Origin: Bordetella petrii
GTDB taxonomy: Bacteria; Pseudomonadota; Gammaproteobacteria; Burkholderiales; Burkholderiaceae_B
Assembly: GCA_017745595.1 (NCBI GenBank)
Contig: WMBV01000040.1
Location: forward strand, 1-44,243
Direction of reading: 5' to 3'
DNA length: 44,243 bases
Both the position numbers and the translations under genes were made by a program. This document shows, piece after piece, positions 25,053 to 32,863 of the stretch (position 1 is its first letter; every line of letters begins with the position of its first letter). Below the pieces are notes generated by a model. That model searched no databases, was not told the origin of the DNA, and worked only from the letters and a program-made list of their open reading frames with translations.

Positions 25053-26024
25053 ATGTCCATCCGCAACATGCCGGTCGACCAGCGCAACGCGAGGCCGGAG
25101 CCGGGCCTCGTGATGCGCGTCGGCCTGCCGCATCGAGGCGGGAAGCTCGCCTTCCACGCTTTCAACAACGACTATCCGGTAATGGTGAGCGCTAACGCGT
25201 TCTGGAATCCGGCCACTCGTCGCTTTCACTTCCCGCAGGCCAGCGACATCGAGGAGCTCGACTTTGCCGTCGACAGCGCAGGCTTCACCGCGATGAAGCT
25301 CTGGCAGAGCAAGGGGCAGCAGCAGGGCATTGCCGGCATCTTCCCGTGGACTTACGCGCAGTACATCGAGTTCGCGACGTCGATCGGCGCGGCCTGGTGG
25401 GCGCAGCCGGACCTTTGCTGCGAACCCGAAATTGCACGGAATCAGGACGAGATCGACTACCGCGTCGACGCGACGGCAACGCTCCTCGAAGGTACGTTGC
25501 GCGTTGTCCATCACTGGCAGGCCGAGCTCGCGAAGACGTGCAGCCAGCGCGTCGTGATGAACCTCCTACAGCCGCCCGTGCCCGTCATTCAGGGCTGGTC
25601 GGCCAGCGATTACCTGCGCAGCCTCGATCTGCTCCTGCAGGTGTGGGAGCGTTGGCGGCCGTGGTATGCACCGCCGGCGCTGATCGGCATCGGATCTGTA
25701 TGCCGACGCAGCCTGCACCACCCGACACATGGCTTGTTCGCGATCCTCGCGGCGCTCGAGGGGCATCTGCCGGCCGGGTCGCGCTTGCACATGTTCGGCG
25801 TGAAGGGGAGTGCGCTGTCGGAGTTGAAGATGTTCGACTTCGTCGCGTCGGCCGACTCGATGGCCTACGACTTCGGCGCGCGCATGACGGCGCGCAAACG
25901 CGGCGCGTCCAACAGCATCGCGCATCGTTCTGCGGAAATGAGCCGCTGGATGACGGCCGCGCAGGAGCGCCTGCGCCCGGCCGCCGGCGACCAGCTACGC
26001 CTGTCGTTCACCACTGACCAGTAA
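25053..26024 (+). CDS. DpdA-like guanine transglycosylase homologue
   Basis: A 323-aa TIM-barrel-type protein resembling tRNA-guanine transglycosylases and especially DpdA, the enzyme that places 7-deazaguanine bases in DNA. DSAGF (74-78) matches the TGT DSGGF segment whose Asp contacts the base. PVIQGW (177-182), IGIGSVCRR (211-219), LHMFGVKG (245-252) and ADSMAYDFGAR (267-277) follow in the order of TGT motifs, the last matching the segment with the nucleophilic Asp (here D268). The C-terminal zinc site of tRNA TGTs (CxCxxC...H) is absent, as expected for DpdA-like forms. No preQ0 synthesis genes are nearby, so it would use host preQ0. DNA as the substrate is an inference from the family. 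Confidence 0.75.
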   Translation: MSIRNMPVDQRNARPEPGLVMRVGLPHRGGKLAFHAFNNDYPVMVSANAFWNPATRRFHFPQASDIEELDFAVDSAGFTAMKLWQSKGQQQGIAGIFPWTYAQYIEFATSIGAAWWAQPDLCCEPEIARNQDEIDYRVDATATLLEGTLRVVHHWQAELAKTCSQRVVMNLLQPPVPVIQGWSASDYLRSLDLLLQVWERWRPWYAPPALIGIGSVCRRSLHHPTHGLFAILAALEGHLPAGSRLHMFGVKGSALSELKMFDFVASADSMAYDFGARMTARKRGASNSIAHRSAEMSRWMTAAQERLRPAAGDQLRLSFTTDQ

Positions 26025-26033
26025 GGAACCACC

Positions 26034-26306
26034 ATGAGCAAGGAACAACGCACTACGGCGTTTCGCACGGAACTGATCGCCCTCGTGAACTCCCACATCC
26101 GCGAGAACCAGATCATTCCCGAGGAGGTGGCCACCGTCTTCGCCGAAGAGGCCAAGGAGGCGCTGGACAGTCTCGCGTGGAAGCCGCACCCGCAGCGTGC
26201 CGCGAGCGAGCACCTGGTCGCGGCCGCGGCGTGTCTGAAGGACGGCCGCGTCATCCCGGTGCCGAACTTCGAGATCCTGTTCCCCGACGTCGACGACAAG
26301 GAGTAG
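26034..26306 (+). CDS. Hypothetical protein, 90 aa
   Basis: Begins MSKEQRTTAFRTELIALVNSHIREN. A small acidic protein, helical in the first half, ending FEILFPDVDDKE. AAGGAA lies upstream of the start, ten bases after the DpdA-like gene. It is the last gene of that operon, before a terminator at 26335. No family recognised. Confidence 0.7.
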   Translation: MSKEQRTTAFRTELIALVNSHIRENQIIPEEVATVFAEEAKEALDSLAWKPHPQRAASEHLVAAAACLKDGRVIPVPNFEILFPDVDDKE

Positions 26307-26334
26307 GGCAGATCCACGCGCGAGGCACCAAGAG

Positions 26335-26363
26335 AAAAGGCCGGGAAATCCCCGGCCTTTTTC
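26335..26363. terminator. Bidirectional terminator between converging genes
   Basis: AAAAGGCCGGG, short loop, CCCCGGCCTTTTT. It separates the plus-strand DpdA-like operon from the minus-strand gene ending at 26381. Confidence 0.88.
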
Positions 26364-26376
26364 GTATATCGCCGTC
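26362..26376 (+). repeat. Isolated iteron-like word
   Basis: TCGTATATCGCCGTC matches the origin iteron TCGTATATCGCCGAC at 14 of 15 positions, 17 kb away from the iteron cluster. It lies in the short gap between the terminator and the stop of the minus-strand gene. Confidence 0.55.
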
Positions 26377-26380
26377 GCCT

Positions 26381-27058
26381 TCACGCCGGCCGCGGTGCGC
26401 TGCTGCGCCGCGCGCGAGTCTCCTGCAGGCGCTGCATCTGTTCGTTGGCCAGCCGCGAACGCGGCGTCACACCGAGCTGCGCGTCGATCGCGTCGCATGC
26501 TGCCTGGAAGCTGCCGTAAGTGCCCTTAAGCACCTTGTCGCCATCCTTCGGCGCCGACGGAATACCGCTGCCGTAGGTCGTGTGGGTCTTCGCCATGACC
26601 TGATACACGTTGTAGCGGTCGACGACACCATCACCCTCGTGCTGGATGTCGAGGCGCTTGGCCGTGACTTCGCGCCCTGGATCGCCGCGATCGTTCGGCA
26701 CGTTCGCGCGCGCAACGTGGTCGTACTCGCGCGATCGGAAGACGGTCTTGCCGACGACGACGTGTTCCTGCATTCGCGGATCGCTATCGGCCGGCGTAAC
26801 GGGCTGGCACTCGACCATGAACACACGGTTCATGGTCGGATCTTCGAAGGGCGGCTTGCTGCCTGGCCCTTCGTGTTGTGCGAGTTGCGCGGCCACCTGG
26901 CGCGCGAGCTGCGCCACGTCGCGATCGACGCGATGATTGTCGACCGCTTGGATGATTGCCTTGTACTCGCTGCCCGTCAGGCGATGCCGTCGCTTTTCGT
27001 GGATGTCCTGCAGCAGCTCTTGGCATTGCTCGAGCGAAAGCGTCAGCACGCTATTCAT
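26381..27058 (-). CDS. Hypothetical protein, 225 aa
   Basis: Starts MNSVLTLSLEQCQELLQDIHEK. The N-terminal third is helical (AQLARQVAAQLAQ); the centre is beta-rich and hydrophilic (MNRVFMVECQPVTP, DRYNVYQVMAKTH), and the C-terminus is basic. No family recognised. The start at 27058 overlaps the stop of the upstream membrane-protein gene as ATGA; the open frame extends further but that part overlaps the upstream gene. Confidence 0.72.
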   Translation of the reverse strand: MNSVLTLSLEQCQELLQDIHEKRRHRLTGSEYKAIIQAVDNHRVDRDVAQLARQVAAQLAQHEGPGSKPPFEDPTMNRVFMVECQPVTPADSDPRMQEHVVVGKTVFRSREYDHVARANVPNDRGDPGREVTAKRLDIQHEGDGVVDRYNVYQVMAKTHTTYGSGIPSAPKDGDKVLKGTYGSFQAACDAIDAQLGVTPRSRLANEQMQRLQETRARRSSAPRPA

Positions 27059-27321
27059 CGCTTCACCCCCCGAGTCGCGACCTGTCGTAGTTGCACGCGA
27101 AGCATAGAGCTCACCAGCTCGGCGATGACGGCAATCGCGGCCGATGCGATGAGCGGCTTCGTCGTCCACTGCGCGATGCTGTCATCCATGCTGAGACCCT
27201 TCGTGTGCAGCACGATGCTGCTCACGACAGCAAGGGCAAGCACGAAGACGACACCGATTTTCCCGAGGCGGGAAAGTCGGTTCAGGAAGACGATCGTCTG
27301 GTTGAGCAGCAACTGGTTCAT
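27055..27321 (-). CDS. Small inner-membrane protein, 88 aa
   Basis: Starts MNQLLLNQTIVFLNRLSRLGK, then a strong membrane segment (VVFVLALAVVSSIVL) and a second one (PLIASAAIAVIAELV). The start at 27321 is preferred to the ATG at 27333 because GGAGAG (27331-27326) lies just before it and the earlier ATG overlaps that site. It is translationally coupled to the 225-aa gene downstream. A weak candidate operator half (TTTTTGTA) is at 27398-27405 upstream. Confidence 0.7.
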   Translation of the reverse strand: MNQLLLNQTIVFLNRLSRLGKIGVVFVLALAVVSSIVLHTKGLSMDDSIAQWTTKPLIASAAIAVIAELVSSMLRVQLRQVATRGVKR

Positions 27322-27428
27322 CAGGCTCTCCATTAGCTCGCGCTATCGAATTCCCCGCGCCGATAGACGCAATTTTACATAATAAAGATTATCGGTATTT
27401 TTGTAAGTTGTTGATTTTGCAGGAAATT

Positions 27429-27830
27429 TCAGGTTTTAGCCGCCGCTCGAACGATCTTTGGTGCATATCCGGACAACTGCTTGATGAGCGGATGCTCGGC
27501 TTCGAATCGGTCGATAGCTTTCAACGTCTCGCGGCGTTTTTCGAGCGCCGTATTCATCGGAGCGTTTTGCTGGGTGACGACTTCCTCGCCATGTTTCTCG
27601 ACTCGGGCGTCGTAGCCCAAGCCTCGATCTGGCAGCGCATCTTGCGAGCCTCGAAGTTCAGCAAATGCGGCCGCATCTTCATCGTAGAGTTGTCGGTGCC
27701 GCGCGATGAGACTCTGACGTTCTTCCGCCGAATAGAACGTCTTCAAAAGCTGCAGTGCGGAGAGCGTTTCCAGAGATCTGGCGATGCTCCTCAGTTGCTC
27801 CAAAGTTTGATCGGTTTCCTTCGTATTCAT
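27429..27830 (-). CDS. Helical/coiled-coil hypothetical protein, 133 aa
   Basis: Starts MNTKETDQTLEQLRSIARSLETLSALQLLK. Mostly helical and charged, with heptad-like segments and a basic end (KIVRAAAKT). No family recognised. GC content is lower than in the neighbouring genes. Repeat copy 3 begins about 33 bases upstream of its start, so its promoter must lie in or beyond that repeat. Confidence 0.65.
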   Translation of the reverse strand: MNTKETDQTLEQLRSIARSLETLSALQLLKTFYSAEERQSLIARHRQLYDEDAAAFAELRGSQDALPDRGLGYDARVEKHGEEVVTQQNAPMNTALEKRRETLKAIDRFEAEHPLIKQLSGYAPKIVRAAAKT

Positions 27831-27862
27831 CGATGGCCCTTGCTGTTCAATTACACGAAATC

Positions 27863-28096
27863 CCCACCCATCCCCCGCCTTCCCGCTCTGCGGGAAGGAG
27901 CGAGTCGCCCTCTGTCGTCAAGGGTGCGGGGGTAAGCCCCAACCCCCACACCCTTGCCTGGAGCGTCTACACCGGTACGCCAGCCCGTCAAGGGCCGCTG
28001 CGCTGCCGTCCTCACCCGTTCGGTGCTCGACCTGGCCTGCGGCCAGCTCTGCGCTCCGCTGCGGCTTCCGGGCGTCCCCTTGACCGTCTGCCATGC
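27863..28096 (+). repeat. Long dispersed repeat, copy 3
   Basis: Same 235-base unit as at 1 and 23761, slightly more diverged. After it only a remnant of the ACGTA-rich operator stretch (CATACATACGTAATTGCGTAC, about 28116-28136) is left; the TATAAT box and the structured leader are missing. Here the repeat lies among minus-strand genes, so it is not simply a promoter leader. No gene is seen in 27831-28138. Confidence 0.85.
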
Positions 28097-28138
28097 CCAC
28101 AAATCAAACGCAAATACATACATACGTAATTGCGTACA

Positions 28139-28321
28139 CTAATCCGGCAATCGACACCCTTTCCGCTGCTGGATATCTCGATCGCTCGGCCTCGAGGAGG
28201 CATCGAAGCGGAACGTCCCATCGTCGTACAGCTCAAGCCAACCCCACACGCATTCAAGCTCGGATTGACCTGGTTGCGGAGGCTTTTCCCACCACGGTTC
28301 GCGACTCATCAGTGCCGGCAT
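28139..28321 (-). CDS. Small hypothetical protein, 60 aa
   Basis: Starts MPALMSREPWWEKPPQPGQ and contains a WGWLELYDDGTFRFD stretch, then a basic tail. GGGAG lies six bases before this ATG; an in-frame ATG at 28327 abuts the ribosome site and is less likely. It follows the membrane-peptide gene by 11 bases, as the last gene of the 29934-28139 operon. Confidence 0.6.
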   Translation of the reverse strand: MPALMSREPWWEKPPQPGQSELECVWGWLELYDDGTFRFDASSRPSDRDIQQRKGCRLPD

Positions 28322-28332
28322 GGCCATCTCCC

Positions 28333-28524
28333 TCACCTGCAGGTGTCGTTCGAGATCCCGCCGTCCGGGTTCGTGTCGACGCACACGGCGTTGCCTGTCG
28401 CGACGACGAAGTAGCGCGCGATGCCGGTCTGCGTGGACACAACCACCGCCGCGGCCGCCAGAAGCAGCCACAGCAGGCCCAAACCGATATTTCGCACTGC
28501 CTTGCCGCCCGAGCGTGCCTTCAT
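28333..28524 (-). CDS. Small membrane-anchored protein, 63 aa
   Basis: Basic N-terminus (MKARSGGKAVRN), one membrane segment (about 13-30, LGLLWLLLAAAAVVV), then a short external domain with two cysteines (VCVDTNPDGGISNDTC) that could form a disulfide. AGGGGA seven bases before the ATG. Part of the small operon downstream of traY; function unknown. Confidence 0.7.
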   Translation of the reverse strand: MKARSGGKAVRNIGLGLLWLLLAAAAVVVSTQTGIARYFVVATGNAVCVDTNPDGGISNDTCR

Positions 28525-28542
28525 CGCCGTGTCCCCTGCGTG

Positions 28543-29349
28543 TTAAAGATCGAAGCTGGCCAGCGGCGCCTTGGTCTGCGCATTCACCAGCTCGAGGTGC
28601 GCACGCGAGACGACGGCGAGCGCCGTGCCGTTCTCCGCGCGCGGCACGTACAGATACAGCGTGCCCTGCAGAGCGAGCGCGTTCTGAACGCGTGCCGCCT
28701 CAATGAGTTTCGCCTGCGCCTCATCGGAGACGGGCAAGCTGCACGGGAAATCCGACGGCAAAATTCGCAGCGTCGTGCCTTGCTGATTCCGCAGAATCCC
28801 TGCCCAGCAATACTGGCCGTAGCTCGTCAGCGGGAAACTCTTCGTGTTGAAGTCGTACTGGCTCACAGTGACGTTCGTCAGACCCAGCGGCTTCTGCGAA
28901 TACCCGGACACCGGCAGCGCGTAGTAGTCGTGCTTCCGGTATTCGTCCATTGCGGCATTGATGCGCGGCAACTCGGTCGCGGCGAGATCCTTCTTCTTGA
29001 AGGCGTCGGTCTCGTTGTAGTACGAGGGCGACAGGCGGTTGAGCTTGTCTTCATCGCTCACTGCACCCTGCGTCTTCGCCGAAACGATATACGTCAGGGC
29101 CATGCCTGCCGGTTCACCGTTCAGATCGACATAGCTCGCCACCGGCACGCTGCGGTCCGGCTTCGGTAGCGTCGGCACCTGCGCGGCGGCCGGCGCCGGC
29201 GCTGGATCAGGCAGCTTCGGACTGTTCAGCAGCGACGCGGGCGACGCATTGGTCTGCCCCGCGCTGGCCTGCACCGAATCTTTCTTGCCATCGCACCCGG
29301 CGAGTACAAGGCCAACGGCCAACAGCATCGCACCAGCTTTCAAAGTCAT
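28543..29349 (-). CDS. Lipoprotein, 268 aa, possibly DUF4852
   Basis: The signal peptide ends in the lipobox LAGC (about residues 16-19). A Pro/Ala linker follows, then a globular domain containing SPSYYNETDAFKKKDLAATELPRINA split over about 105-135 and QGTLYLYVPRAENGTALAVV near the end. The pattern recalls DUF4852 proteins, but I am not certain. GGAG lies eight bases before the start. It lies 78 bases after the preceding gene; the gap holds an inverted repeat TGGGCATG (29371-29378) / CATGCCCA (29396-29403). An envelope role in transfer or exclusion is an inference from position. Confidence 0.7.
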   Translation of the reverse strand: MTLKAGAMLLAVGLVLAGCDGKKDSVQASAGQTNASPASLLNSPKLPDPAPAPAAAQVPTLPKPDRSVPVASYVDLNGEPAGMALTYIVSAKTQGAVSDEDKLNRLSPSYYNETDAFKKKDLAATELPRINAAMDEYRKHDYYALPVSGYSQKPLGLTNVTVSQYDFNTKSFPLTSYGQYCWAGILRNQQGTTLRILPSDFPCSLPVSDEAQAKLIEAARVQNALALQGTLYLYVPRAENGTALAVVSRAHLELVNAQTKAPLASFDL

Positions 29350-29427
29350 CCATCAGTCTCCATGCAAAAATGGGCATGGTCGCCTCACAGCAACACATGC
29401 CCACAGGTTTGCCTATACGGCCTGCTC

Positions 29428-29934
29428 TCAGCCGAAAATCGTGACGAGGTTCGCCTTGCACTCGTCGGCTTTCCGACGGTCGATACGCACACCCACAACC
29501 GGCAACGCGGGCACACGCGTCAGCAGCTTCAGCAGCGCCGGTTTGTTCTTCTCGACGTCCAGCTCCCATGCGTTCACGTTGTCGAAGTCCACGAGCGTCT
29601 CGGTGCCGTCGTTGACATCGACGTAGAGCGCTTTGCGCGTCTTCGGATCGAAGCCGACGTAGCGGTTGTAGATCACCGACACGACCTCCCACTGCGGCGC
29701 GAAGCCCTTCGCCTTGAAATTGGCGACGCGGGCGAGCACGCGGCCGCGCAGGAAATTCGGCAACGTCTTCAGCAGCAGGTAGCCGAGCACGAAATAGCCG
29801 AGGCAGCCAACCAGCAGCGGCACCGACACCTCGAGATCCTTGCCGGCATGGTTGGCCACGATGAAGAAAAGCGGCACAGCCAGCACCAGGCCAAGCAGGT
29901 AGAACGGGCGGAGCACATACCAGATGATGTTCAT
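29428..29934 (-). CDS. Membrane protein, 168 aa, possible entry-exclusion protein
   Basis: Starts MNIIWYVLRPFYLLGLVLAVPLFF. Two membrane segments (about 8-26 and 38-56) are followed by a cytoplasmic domain of about 110 residues (VVSVIYNRYVGFDPKTR, YVDVNDGTETLVDFDNVNAWELDV). The start is fixed by AGGAGG six bases upstream. In R64 the gene after traY is the entry-exclusion gene excA, and this gene holds the same position. I see no sequence match I can vouch for, so exclusion is only a positional guess. It has its own operator site (29960-29985). Confidence 0.7.
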   Translation of the reverse strand: MNIIWYVLRPFYLLGLVLAVPLFFIVANHAGKDLEVSVPLLVGCLGYFVLGYLLLKTLPNFLRGRVLARVANFKAKGFAPQWEVVSVIYNRYVGFDPKTRKALYVDVNDGTETLVDFDNVNAWELDVEKNKPALLKLLTRVPALPVVGVRIDRRKADECKANLVTIFG

Positions 29935-29959
29935 TTTGGTCCTCCTTAGTATGCCGCGA

Positions 29960-29985
29960 TTTTGTATCACGTCTTGCATACGGAA
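29960..29985. promoter_or_regulatory. Shared operator, site 3
   Basis: TTTTGTA (29960-29966), 12 bases, TACGGAA (29979-29985), just upstream of the 168-aa membrane-protein gene. Possible minus-strand -10 and -35 words overlap it but none is strong. The gap 29935-30074 also has a direct repeat, CTATTGACAAGGGCC and CTATTGATAAGGGGCC, near 30013-30047. Confidence 0.62.
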
Positions 29986-30074
29986 TTTCTACAAGGTCAT
30001 TCTAGCATGAGCTATTGACAAGGGCCAGCACTATTGATAAGGGGCCGACTCCTGCGAGCCAGCCCCCATTCACA

Positions 30075-32273
30075 TCACGCCTTGATGCCGTCGCCCGGCT
30101 TGTTGCCACCGGCGCCCGGTCCTCGACCACCGCCCCCACGACCGCCCGGCATCATGTGCTCGAGCTTGTTCGAGAAGACGTTGAGCGCGTTGCGCATGCG
30201 GTCGTTGTCGTCGCGTCCCACCGTCGCCGAGGCGTGGCCACCCACCCAATTGATCACCTGGTCCGGCACGATGAAGATTAGGTTGAAGCAGCTATGCACG
30301 AGGTTCAGGCACATCGACGCGTAGATCGCGAGGAAAAAGATGATGCTGAACAGACCTGTCACGGAGTCGAACTGCGCATTGGCCACCGCGATGCCGTACA
30401 GCAGATTTAACAGCGTGCCGCCCGCGATGACGCCGGCACCGCCGAGGAAGAACCCGATCACCATCAAGATCGGACGCACCATCACGTTCAACAGGAAGAT
30501 GTAACCGTGTGCGGTGCGATGACCGAGGCCATCGCCCTCACCGCCTAAGTGCGTGATCGCCCACAGCGGAGCGGCAATGATCGCCTCGCCCACCACGACG
30601 AGCCAGTTCACGGCCGCCCCGAACCAGATGATGAACGGAACCATCGGCAGATAGGTCGACAAGGTGCCGCCAAGGATGAACAGCGCAATGATCGCCATCA
30701 CGATGAACGGCGACATCGCGTCAAGCACACCTTGCAAGGCGTCACCGATCGACGACACGGCGTTAGCCACCTTCGCAAACATGCCGGCGACGCTCCACCC
30801 TTCTTTGACCTGCGCGATCGCCTTTGCGGTCACGTAGGCGCCCAGCCCCGTCTCCGCGGCCGCCATCGTGTAGTCGCCGAGATTCTTCATCTTAATGAGC
30901 GGATTGACTTGCCCGCGCCCTTCCCCGCCGGCGTTGATGTCGATCATGTAGTTGACGATCCGCTGACCAGGCGCGTTGAAGAAGCTGCCGATGATCTTGT
31001 TCGCGTCCGAGCCGGCCGCGCCCTTCGAATAGTCACCCGTGCTCGACGTGCCCAGCGTCGGCGTGTACGTCGACGTCGCTTGCTGCGCCTTGTACGCCGC
31101 CATCGAGCTCTGGTAGACCGTCAGCATGGCCGGATCGCCTTCCGACGACATGCCGTACACAGAAGCCTTTGCCGCTACCGCGTCGGAGAGCTTCGTGTTG
31201 GCCTGAGCGAACGTCTGATACCACGCGCCCAGCGTCCACCACCCGCCTTCCTTGATCGACGTGCTCAACTGGCTAGCCAGTTGAGCAATGTTGCCCTGCT
31301 TCGTCGCAGCCATGCTGCTGATGGTGTTTTCGTACTGCTGAGCCGCCGACTGGATCGCAATCTCCGCGTCGGGTAGCGCTCCGCCTCCGCCATTCTGTTT
31401 CTGGATCACAGCGTTGACGAAACCCTGCGCGGATGACGTCAGGCTCGATTGCATCGCTTGCAGCGCCTGCAGGTGCGCTTGGCGAATATCCGACGTGTCG
31501 ATCGTACCGCTAAACCAGTTAGTCGACTGCGACTGCGGCTGGAGATCGTTGTTGATGTCGGCACCACCGCAGACAAAGCTCGAGTTCTTCAACACGAAAC
31601 CCGAGTTGGTCGGCGACTGCTGGATGTAGCCGTCCTGAGTCACCAGCGCGCCGCTCGACTCGGCCTGCGCCAAGCCGGCATTGATCGCGTGCATGCACAG
31701 GTTCGACTCGAACACGCTATGCGCGAGGTTGATCGTGCTCGGCATCACCGGCTGCACAACCATCGACTGGCCGTTCTCGAAGGCCGACACCGACGCGTCG
31801 ACGCCGAGGTTGGCGATCCCGACGCCCATCAGCGAAGCACCCCACAGCATCAGCAACTGCGAGAGCGACCAGCCGTTCGCGGTCGGCACGAGCGAGGCAA
31901 GACCCCACACGATCCGAATCGGCCCCCACATCGTGTGCTTCTCGCGGTCGAACACGGCACCATCATGGGCCGTCTGCGACACCTTCTTGAACATCACGTA
32001 GCACGCGAAGAACGCGCCGACGACGAGCAGCGCCCCGTTTGCGACTTGGAAAATTCCGGCCAGAATCGTATCGCTGCCGCCGGCGCCGCCCGTAGCGAGC
32101 GGGTTGTTGACGACGTTGCCGTAGATCGATACCAGAGCTTCACGGGACTTGTCGCCCGAGCGTTGAGCGGCCTGCGTGATCTCGCCGATCGACGTAGTTT
32201 GCGCCAGTGCTGGCAGTGACAGCAGGGCCGCTATGCCGGCCATGAGGCCGGCGAAAATGCGGGAGGTCTTCAT
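30075..32273 (-). CDS. traY: TraY/DotA polytopic membrane protein
   Basis: A 732-aa protein with a signal peptide (MKTSRIFAGLMAGIAALLSLPALAQ in two parts), an early membrane segment (GALLVVGAFFACYVMF), the DotA-type segment WGPIRIVWGLASLVP, a large periplasmic region (about 150-430) and a cluster of C-terminal membrane segments. It ends in a Gly/Arg-rich tail. DotA/TraY proteins are inner-membrane components of type IVB machines, and the R64 protein is also the target of entry exclusion. The start at 32273 overlaps the traX stop as ATGA. It is the last gene of the tra operon. Confidence 0.9.
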   Translation of the reverse strand: MKTSRIFAGLMAGIAALLSLPALAQTTSIGEITQAAQRSGDKSREALVSIYGNVVNNPLATGGAGGSDTILAGIFQVANGALLVVGAFFACYVMFKKVSQTAHDGAVFDREKHTMWGPIRIVWGLASLVPTANGWSLSQLLMLWGASLMGVGIANLGVDASVSAFENGQSMVVQPVMPSTINLAHSVFESNLCMHAINAGLAQAESSGALVTQDGYIQQSPTNSGFVLKNSSFVCGGADINNDLQPQSQSTNWFSGTIDTSDIRQAHLQALQAMQSSLTSSAQGFVNAVIQKQNGGGGALPDAEIAIQSAAQQYENTISSMAATKQGNIAQLASQLSTSIKEGGWWTLGAWYQTFAQANTKLSDAVAAKASVYGMSSEGDPAMLTVYQSSMAAYKAQQATSTYTPTLGTSSTGDYSKGAAGSDANKIIGSFFNAPGQRIVNYMIDINAGGEGRGQVNPLIKMKNLGDYTMAAAETGLGAYVTAKAIAQVKEGWSVAGMFAKVANAVSSIGDALQGVLDAMSPFIVMAIIALFILGGTLSTYLPMVPFIIWFGAAVNWLVVVGEAIIAAPLWAITHLGGEGDGLGHRTAHGYIFLLNVMVRPILMVIGFFLGGAGVIAGGTLLNLLYGIAVANAQFDSVTGLFSIIFFLAIYASMCLNLVHSCFNLIFIVPDQVINWVGGHASATVGRDDNDRMRNALNVFSNKLEHMMPGGRGGGGRGPGAGGNKPGDGIKA

Positions 32274-32863
32274 GCGCGCGACCCTCCCTTGCGGCTGAAC
32301 TCGGGATCGAGCGTGACCCACCACCATCCCTTCACTTCGCGCATGAAATCACCGAGGCCGCCCCTCTCCTCTTTTGAGAGCCGGTGCGTCCGCAACTGCC
32401 ACAACCGGAGTTGCGCGCCCAGCGCAACCATGAAGAACACGGGCTGGCTCGCGAGCAGCGAAATTGCCCCGAGTGCGATGCCGCGGTTATGACCGAACCA
32501 GATCCCGCCCAGCATGCCGTAGAGGGCCATCAATGCGAAGAACGCTGCGGTGCCGATCGCGACGCGCTTCTTGCCGAGAAAATAGCGGTACAACTCGTCT
32601 TCGCTGAGCGCATTCTCAGAGCGCTTGCTCATCGCATCCGAGAACGAGTCGTTGCGCTGCTCCTTCGGCCCCTTGATGCCTTCGACGATCGTCTTGCGCG
32701 CGTCGTCGCCCAGCTCCTTCAGGGCGCCGAGGCTTTCCTTCGTCCGTTCGGCTTCCTTTTTCGCGAGCGCGACGGTCCGCCGCATCGCCGCGAACGGCAA
32801 CAGTACGCGCCATGCGACCTTGCCCGTCGTGCGCAACGCGCTCTTCTTCTCTTCCGTAGCCAT
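32270..32863 (-). CDS. traX: TraX-like conjugal transfer protein
   Basis: A 197-aa protein: a charged N-terminal half with a coiled-coil look (LAKKEAERTKESLGALKELG), two membrane segments at about 103-150, and a C-terminus ending FSRKGGSRA. It lies between the IcmX and DotA homologues, the position of R64 traX. ATG at 32863 is chosen over an in-frame GTG one codon earlier because GGGAGG lies six bases before it; it overlaps the traW stop as TGATG. Function in the channel is not defined. Confidence 0.78.
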   Translation of the reverse strand: MATEEKKSALRTTGKVAWRVLLPFAAMRRTVALAKKEAERTKESLGALKELGDDARKTIVEGIKGPKEQRNDSFSDAMSKRSENALSEDELYRYFLGKKRVAIGTAAFFALMALYGMLGGIWFGHNRGIALGAISLLASQPVFFMVALGAQLRLWQLRTHRLSKEERGGLGDFMREVKGWWWVTLDPEFSRKGGSRA

